A program made the position numbers and the translations under genes. The notes under the pieces are model-generated. The model saw only the letters and a program-made list of their open reading frames with translations. It was not told the DNA's origin and ran no database searches. 64,000 bases of DNA from Planctomycetota bacterium. Its GTDB lineage: Bacteria; Planctomycetota; UBA1135; GCA-002686595. Positions 61,245-64,000 of the stretch are shown one piece after another; position 1 is the stretch's first letter; each line of letters starts with the position of its first letter. The DNA lies in the NCBI GenBank assembly GCA_029259635.1, contig JAJDEU010000027.1, positions 107,450 through 171,449 of the forward strand, read 5' to 3'.

Positions 61245-62363
61245 ATGCGCTTCACGTCGACTCTCGCTCTGATCGGATTACCGGTAGCTCTCGCGACCTC
61301 CTGCGTCGGTTGGACGCCACTGCCCAAGGCCGGCGTTCCCTTGCGAACGGAGCCCACCAACGAGTGGCCCTCCTCGCTGCTCTTTTCCAGCGCCGAGCCC
61401 GCACCGGTGGCCATCAACTCGATCGGGGCTCCCCCGCGGGAGCCCGAGGCCAACGTCGCGGAAGCTTCCGCTCCCGAGAGCGCTTCGCCGACCGGTTCAC
61501 GTCGATTGCCCACTGCTCAGCTTGGCAGTCGACAGGTCCTCGACGGGGTGGTGCTGACATCGACGGGCGAACATTATGGACGCGTTCAAGACGTCTTGCT
61601 CGAACCCGAATCGGGCGCTGTTGTCGGAGTCCTCGTCGCGAGAACCCTGTCCGATAACGACCCGGTTCAATCTGTTCTGCAACTCAAAGCGCTCAGCTTC
61701 TCTTCCGAAGGTTCCGCACCGCCGGTGATCGCTCTTCGGGCGGCTCAGACGGAGTCTTCGCTCAACAGCCTCGACTACTCCGACCTCATGGAGAGCTATG
61801 GGCTCACCGACATCGGCGGAGACATCGTCGATGTCGCCGCCCTGGAGTCCGACCCTTCCGGAGCGATCATCCTCAAGATTCGCGACGAGAGTAATCTGCT
61901 CCACCGCGTCCTGATCGAGCCGGGAGTCCTGGTGATGCACTTCGCCGACAACTGGAAAGCCGGTGGTTCCGTTCGAGTGAACGGCGTCCTGACCCGAGAC
62001 AAGGTCGGCAAACTCTTGGTAGCGAATTCCGTGACCAGGAATGGTGAAGTGCTCCAACTTCGCGATGAAGCCGGCAGCGTACTGTGGGATGAACTCGCGA
62101 TTCCGTTTCAGTCCGCGCGCGGCTTGAAAGACCTCGCGATCGTGACTTCGGATGGGACCGAGCATGCCGTAACCAACTGGCTGCTCAATCGAGAGCTTGG
62201 ACGCGTCAGCCACTTGTGTCTGAACGTCCGCGGGAAAGCGCGGATCTTGAAGTGGGATGCTGTCCAGCGCGACGGCTCCACCTGGAGCGTGACTCTCGAT
62301 CAAGCCTCCTTGGCCAAGCTTCCCCTTTTCGCGCGCAAGAACGATCTCGACGAGTCGCGCTGA
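61245..62363 (+). CDS. Exported PRC-barrel-like protein
   Basis: 372 residues. A lipoprotein-type signal (IGLPVALATSC) is followed by an Ala/Pro/Ser-rich linker to about residue 95. A PRC-barrel-like domain starts with RQVLDGVVLTSTGEHYGRVQ (about 98-117) and EPESGAVVGVLVA. A second half repeats the pattern (VLWDELAIPFQSARGLKDLA). PRC-barrels mediate assembly or RNA/protein contacts, and an exported version is of unknown use. The sensor kinase gene converges with it, 46 bp apart. Confidence 0.68.
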   Translation: MRFTSTLALIGLPVALATSCVGWTPLPKAGVPLRTEPTNEWPSSLLFSSAEPAPVAINSIGAPPREPEANVAEASAPESASPTGSRRLPTAQLGSRQVLDGVVLTSTGEHYGRVQDVLLEPESGAVVGVLVARTLSDNDPVQSVLQLKALSFSSEGSAPPVIALRAAQTESSLNSLDYSDLMESYGLTDIGGDIVDVAALESDPSGAIILKIRDESNLLHRVLIEPGVLVMHFADNWKAGGSVRVNGVLTRDKVGKLLVANSVTRNGEVLQLRDEAGSVLWDELAIPFQSARGLKDLAIVTSDGTEHAVTNWLLNRELGRVSHLCLNVRGKARILKWDAVQRDGSTWSVTLDQASLAKLPLFARKNDLDESR

Positions 62364-62409
62364 CCGACGCGGCGCGATTCCGAGCGCCGAAAAGTTTCGG
62401 CGCGTACGG

Positions 62410-63852
62410 TTAACTCGGATCGTCTTTCGGGAAGCTGACTTCGAACGAGCAACCGCGCTCCTCGTTGTTCGTTACGGCGATCGTGCCCTGGTGCAACATC
62501 GCGATTCGATGCGCAATCGCGAGCCCAAGCCCGAGCCCATCTCGACGTGAAACTCCATCGGGAGTTCGAACGTACCGATCGAATACGCGAACCAAAAACT
62601 CGTCGGGAATTCCCGGCCCGCTGTCGCAGACGACCAGTCGTACCGACGAACTGTTGTTCTCGGCAACGAGCTCGACTTGATCGCCGGGTGAAGAGTGACT
62701 GATCGCGTTGCGCACGAGGTTCTCAAGCATCGTCTGCAGCAGCTCGGCATCGCCCTTCACGACCAGACCGGTCGAGCTGTCATCTACCCCGACGAAATTG
62801 GGAATCAATCGGACCTCGTGCTGTTCCGCGAGTACTTGGCAGCTCTGGACACAATCGAGGACGACATCGATGAGCTCGACATCATCGGTCGGACGACTTT
62901 GAGTAAAGTCGGCCCGCGCGAGAACCAAGAAGCTCTCGACGATCTTCCCGAGTCGCTGCATCGAGCGCTCTGAACTCTTCACGAAGCCATAGCCCTTCTC
63001 GATACTGCGGTCGCCCATCTTGGCGACTTGCGCTTGCGTCATCAGCACCGCGATCGGCGTGCGCAGTTCGTGCGAGACGTTGCTGATGAATTGATCTTGA
63101 GCGCGATAGCCCTCCTCGAGTCTCTCGAGAGCGGAGTTGAGCTCGGCCTGCAGTCGCCCGATCTCCTCGTCGGTCGATGAGATCTTGAAGCGCTCGTTCA
63201 GATTCTCGGGAGAGACTCCCCTCGCCGCTTGCGTCAGCCGGTTTAGAGGAGCGACGGCGCGACCCGCGATGATCCACGCGGCGATGGCCGCGGCGAGGAC
63301 GCCGACGGGCACACCGATCGCCGCGAGCTCGAGGAACGGGCCGAGCAAGCTCTCCCAGAGTCGGTCGCGAACCGCTGCTTGAAAAAAGTAGAGCTTGCCC
63401 TCGTAGCGAAAGGGCAGCGTGATCAAGCGCAGGTCGTGCGGTTCTCCCACGAGAGCTTCCGCACGGTCGCCACGGACGGTGGAGTGCGCGCTTCCGATGG
63501 GTCCGGCGGGAATCCACTCGCTTGGCGTAAATCGCAAGAGCTCGAGATCCGTGATTCCGGACGACGTCAACACGTAGCCATCTTCATCGCGCAGAGCGGT
63601 CAAGACGAAGCCCGACTCGTGGGGCACGCTCCCGACCAGCAACTCTTCCGTCCACTCCGTCTCCGCGTTGAGGATGCTATCGACCATCGAGCTGGCTGAG
63701 TTCGTCAGCGAGTCGTCGGAGGAACGACTAATGACGTCGCGGCGGAAGACCGCAATGCCACCCATCAGAACGGCTTGGATCAGAAAGAAGACCAAGACGA
63801 ACCAAAGCGCGAGCTTGAAGCGCAGCGAACGCGCGCGACTGGGCATGCTCAT
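62410..63852 (-). CDS. Sensor histidine kinase
   Basis: 480 residues. One membrane helix near residues 13-35 and a second near 180-205 flank a ~145-residue sensing domain, followed by a HAMP-type linker. The phosphoacceptor H-box is SNVSHELRTPIAVL (about residue 260). The kinase core has NLVRNAISHSS (N-box), CDSGPGIPDEF (G1), VFDRYVR (F-box) and GLGLGLAIAHRIA (G2), all intact. No response regulator is seen before the window ends; a cognate one may lie further upstream. The signal is unknown. Confidence 0.93.
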   Translation of the reverse strand: MSMPSRARSLRFKLALWFVLVFFLIQAVLMGGIAVFRRDVISRSSDDSLTNSASSMVDSILNAETEWTEELLVGSVPHESGFVLTALRDEDGYVLTSSGITDLELLRFTPSEWIPAGPIGSAHSTVRGDRAEALVGEPHDLRLITLPFRYEGKLYFFQAAVRDRLWESLLGPFLELAAIGVPVGVLAAAIAAWIIAGRAVAPLNRLTQAARGVSPENLNERFKISSTDEEIGRLQAELNSALERLEEGYRAQDQFISNVSHELRTPIAVLMTQAQVAKMGDRSIEKGYGFVKSSERSMQRLGKIVESFLVLARADFTQSRPTDDVELIDVVLDCVQSCQVLAEQHEVRLIPNFVGVDDSSTGLVVKGDAELLQTMLENLVRNAISHSSPGDQVELVAENNSSSVRLVVCDSGPGIPDEFLVRVFDRYVRTPDGVSRRDGLGLGLAIAHRIAMLHQGTIAVTNNEERGCSFEVSFPKDDPS

Positions 63853-63884
63853 CGGATCCGCTAGCCCGGGTTATTCATGAGCCG

Positions 63885-63901
63885 CGAGGCAAAACGCCTC
63901 G
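63885..63901 (-). terminator. Short hairpin upstream of the histidine kinase
   Basis: CGAGGC (63885-63890), loop AAAAC and GCCTCG (63896-63901) form a 6-bp stem. It lies 33 bp upstream of the kinase start and could end the transcript of a gene beyond the window edge or act in the kinase leader. Confidence 0.3.
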
Positions 63902-63902
63902 A

Positions 63903-64000
63903 TTCGGTTCCTGCTGGTGCTTTGCGCGCGCCGGCCCCACAGTCGACCTGAACAGGTCGTCGAGGACGCCGGCACGCGCAAAGTTCCGGCAGGGGCCGAA
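63903..64000. repeat. Long imperfect palindrome cut by the window edge
   Basis: The sequence from 63903 to 64000 is symmetric about 63951/63952 (core GACCTG-AA-CAGGTC). Arms include CTTTGCGCG near the left, answered by CGCGCAAAG at the right, and the left end TTCGG is matched by CCGAA at the last bases. It may continue past 64000. No gene is visible here. It looks like another palindromic element, unrelated in sequence to those at hrpB. Confidence 0.65.

Noticed and set aside
63853..64000. 3' end of a response regulator upstream of the histidine kinase
   Set aside because: The leftward frame ending near 63872 does not resemble an OmpR-type C-terminus, and the stretch is a palindrome; no partial gene is claimed.

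Overview
The window is a stretch of GC-rich bacterial chromosome with about 55 protein genes and no rRNA, tRNA, CRISPR array or transposase that I can recognise. The overall style suggests a marine Planctomycetota-type bacterium: large secreted right-handed beta-helix proteins with a shared C-terminal domain, secreted cytochrome/redoxin/copper-monooxygenase fusions, DUF885 and TPR lipoproteins, and an 11-subunit complex I. This taxonomic call is inference from protein flavour, not from a marker gene.

Layout. 1-2.6 kb: a hotdog acyl-CoA thioesterase, then a leftward group (small membrane protein, a radical-SAM-like protein that has lost its cluster cysteines, an ABC ATPase). 2.8-13.9 kb: a compact rightward complex I operon, nuoABCDHIJKLMN, with no nuoE, nuoF or nuoG. 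NuoL carries a striking His/Asp-rich loop, NuoI a Lys/Ala-rich tail and NuoA an acidic tail. 14.0-18.6 kb: a secreted beta-helix protein, a SAM methyltransferase and a glycosyltransferase of the type associated with PEP-CTERM/exosortase systems. 18.6-21.8 kb: the helicase gene hrpB, bounded on both sides by ~230-bp nested palindromes that look like inverted copies of one element. 21.9-25.0 kb: icd followed directly by aceK (isocitrate dehydrogenase and its kinase/phosphatase). 25.1-26.9 kb: an ABC exporter.

27-42.5 kb: mostly exported or redox proteins. These include a TPR/PDZ-like protein, a BNR-propeller gene translationally coupled to a MoaD/ThiS-like carrier ending in Gly-Gly, a thioredoxin lipoprotein-like protein, a redoxin-cytochrome c-copper monooxygenase fusion, two divergent beta-helix paralogues, a membrane endonuclease/exonuclease/phosphatase, SlyX, a VOC protein, a PQQ-type propeller and a di-heme cytochrome. 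42.8-57.7 kb: further exported proteins of unknown function, a DsbA-like protein, a polytopic membrane protein, an HTH regulator coupled to a double retropepsin-like protease, a GFA protein, a GST and a TPR lipoprotein. 58.1-60.9 kb: an FAD oxidoreductase overlapping a membrane 4Fe-4S protein, probably one electron-transfer module. 61.2-63.9 kb: a PRC-barrel-like protein and a sensor histidine kinase.

Several intergenic regions contain unannotated structured DNA: the hrpB-flanking elements, a MITE-like palindrome at 45,553-45,719, a perfect 24-bp inverted repeat at 60,881-61,040 and a long palindrome running into the right edge of the window. These, together with the cysteine-less radical-SAM-like protein and the MoaD-BNR pair, are the least explained items here.
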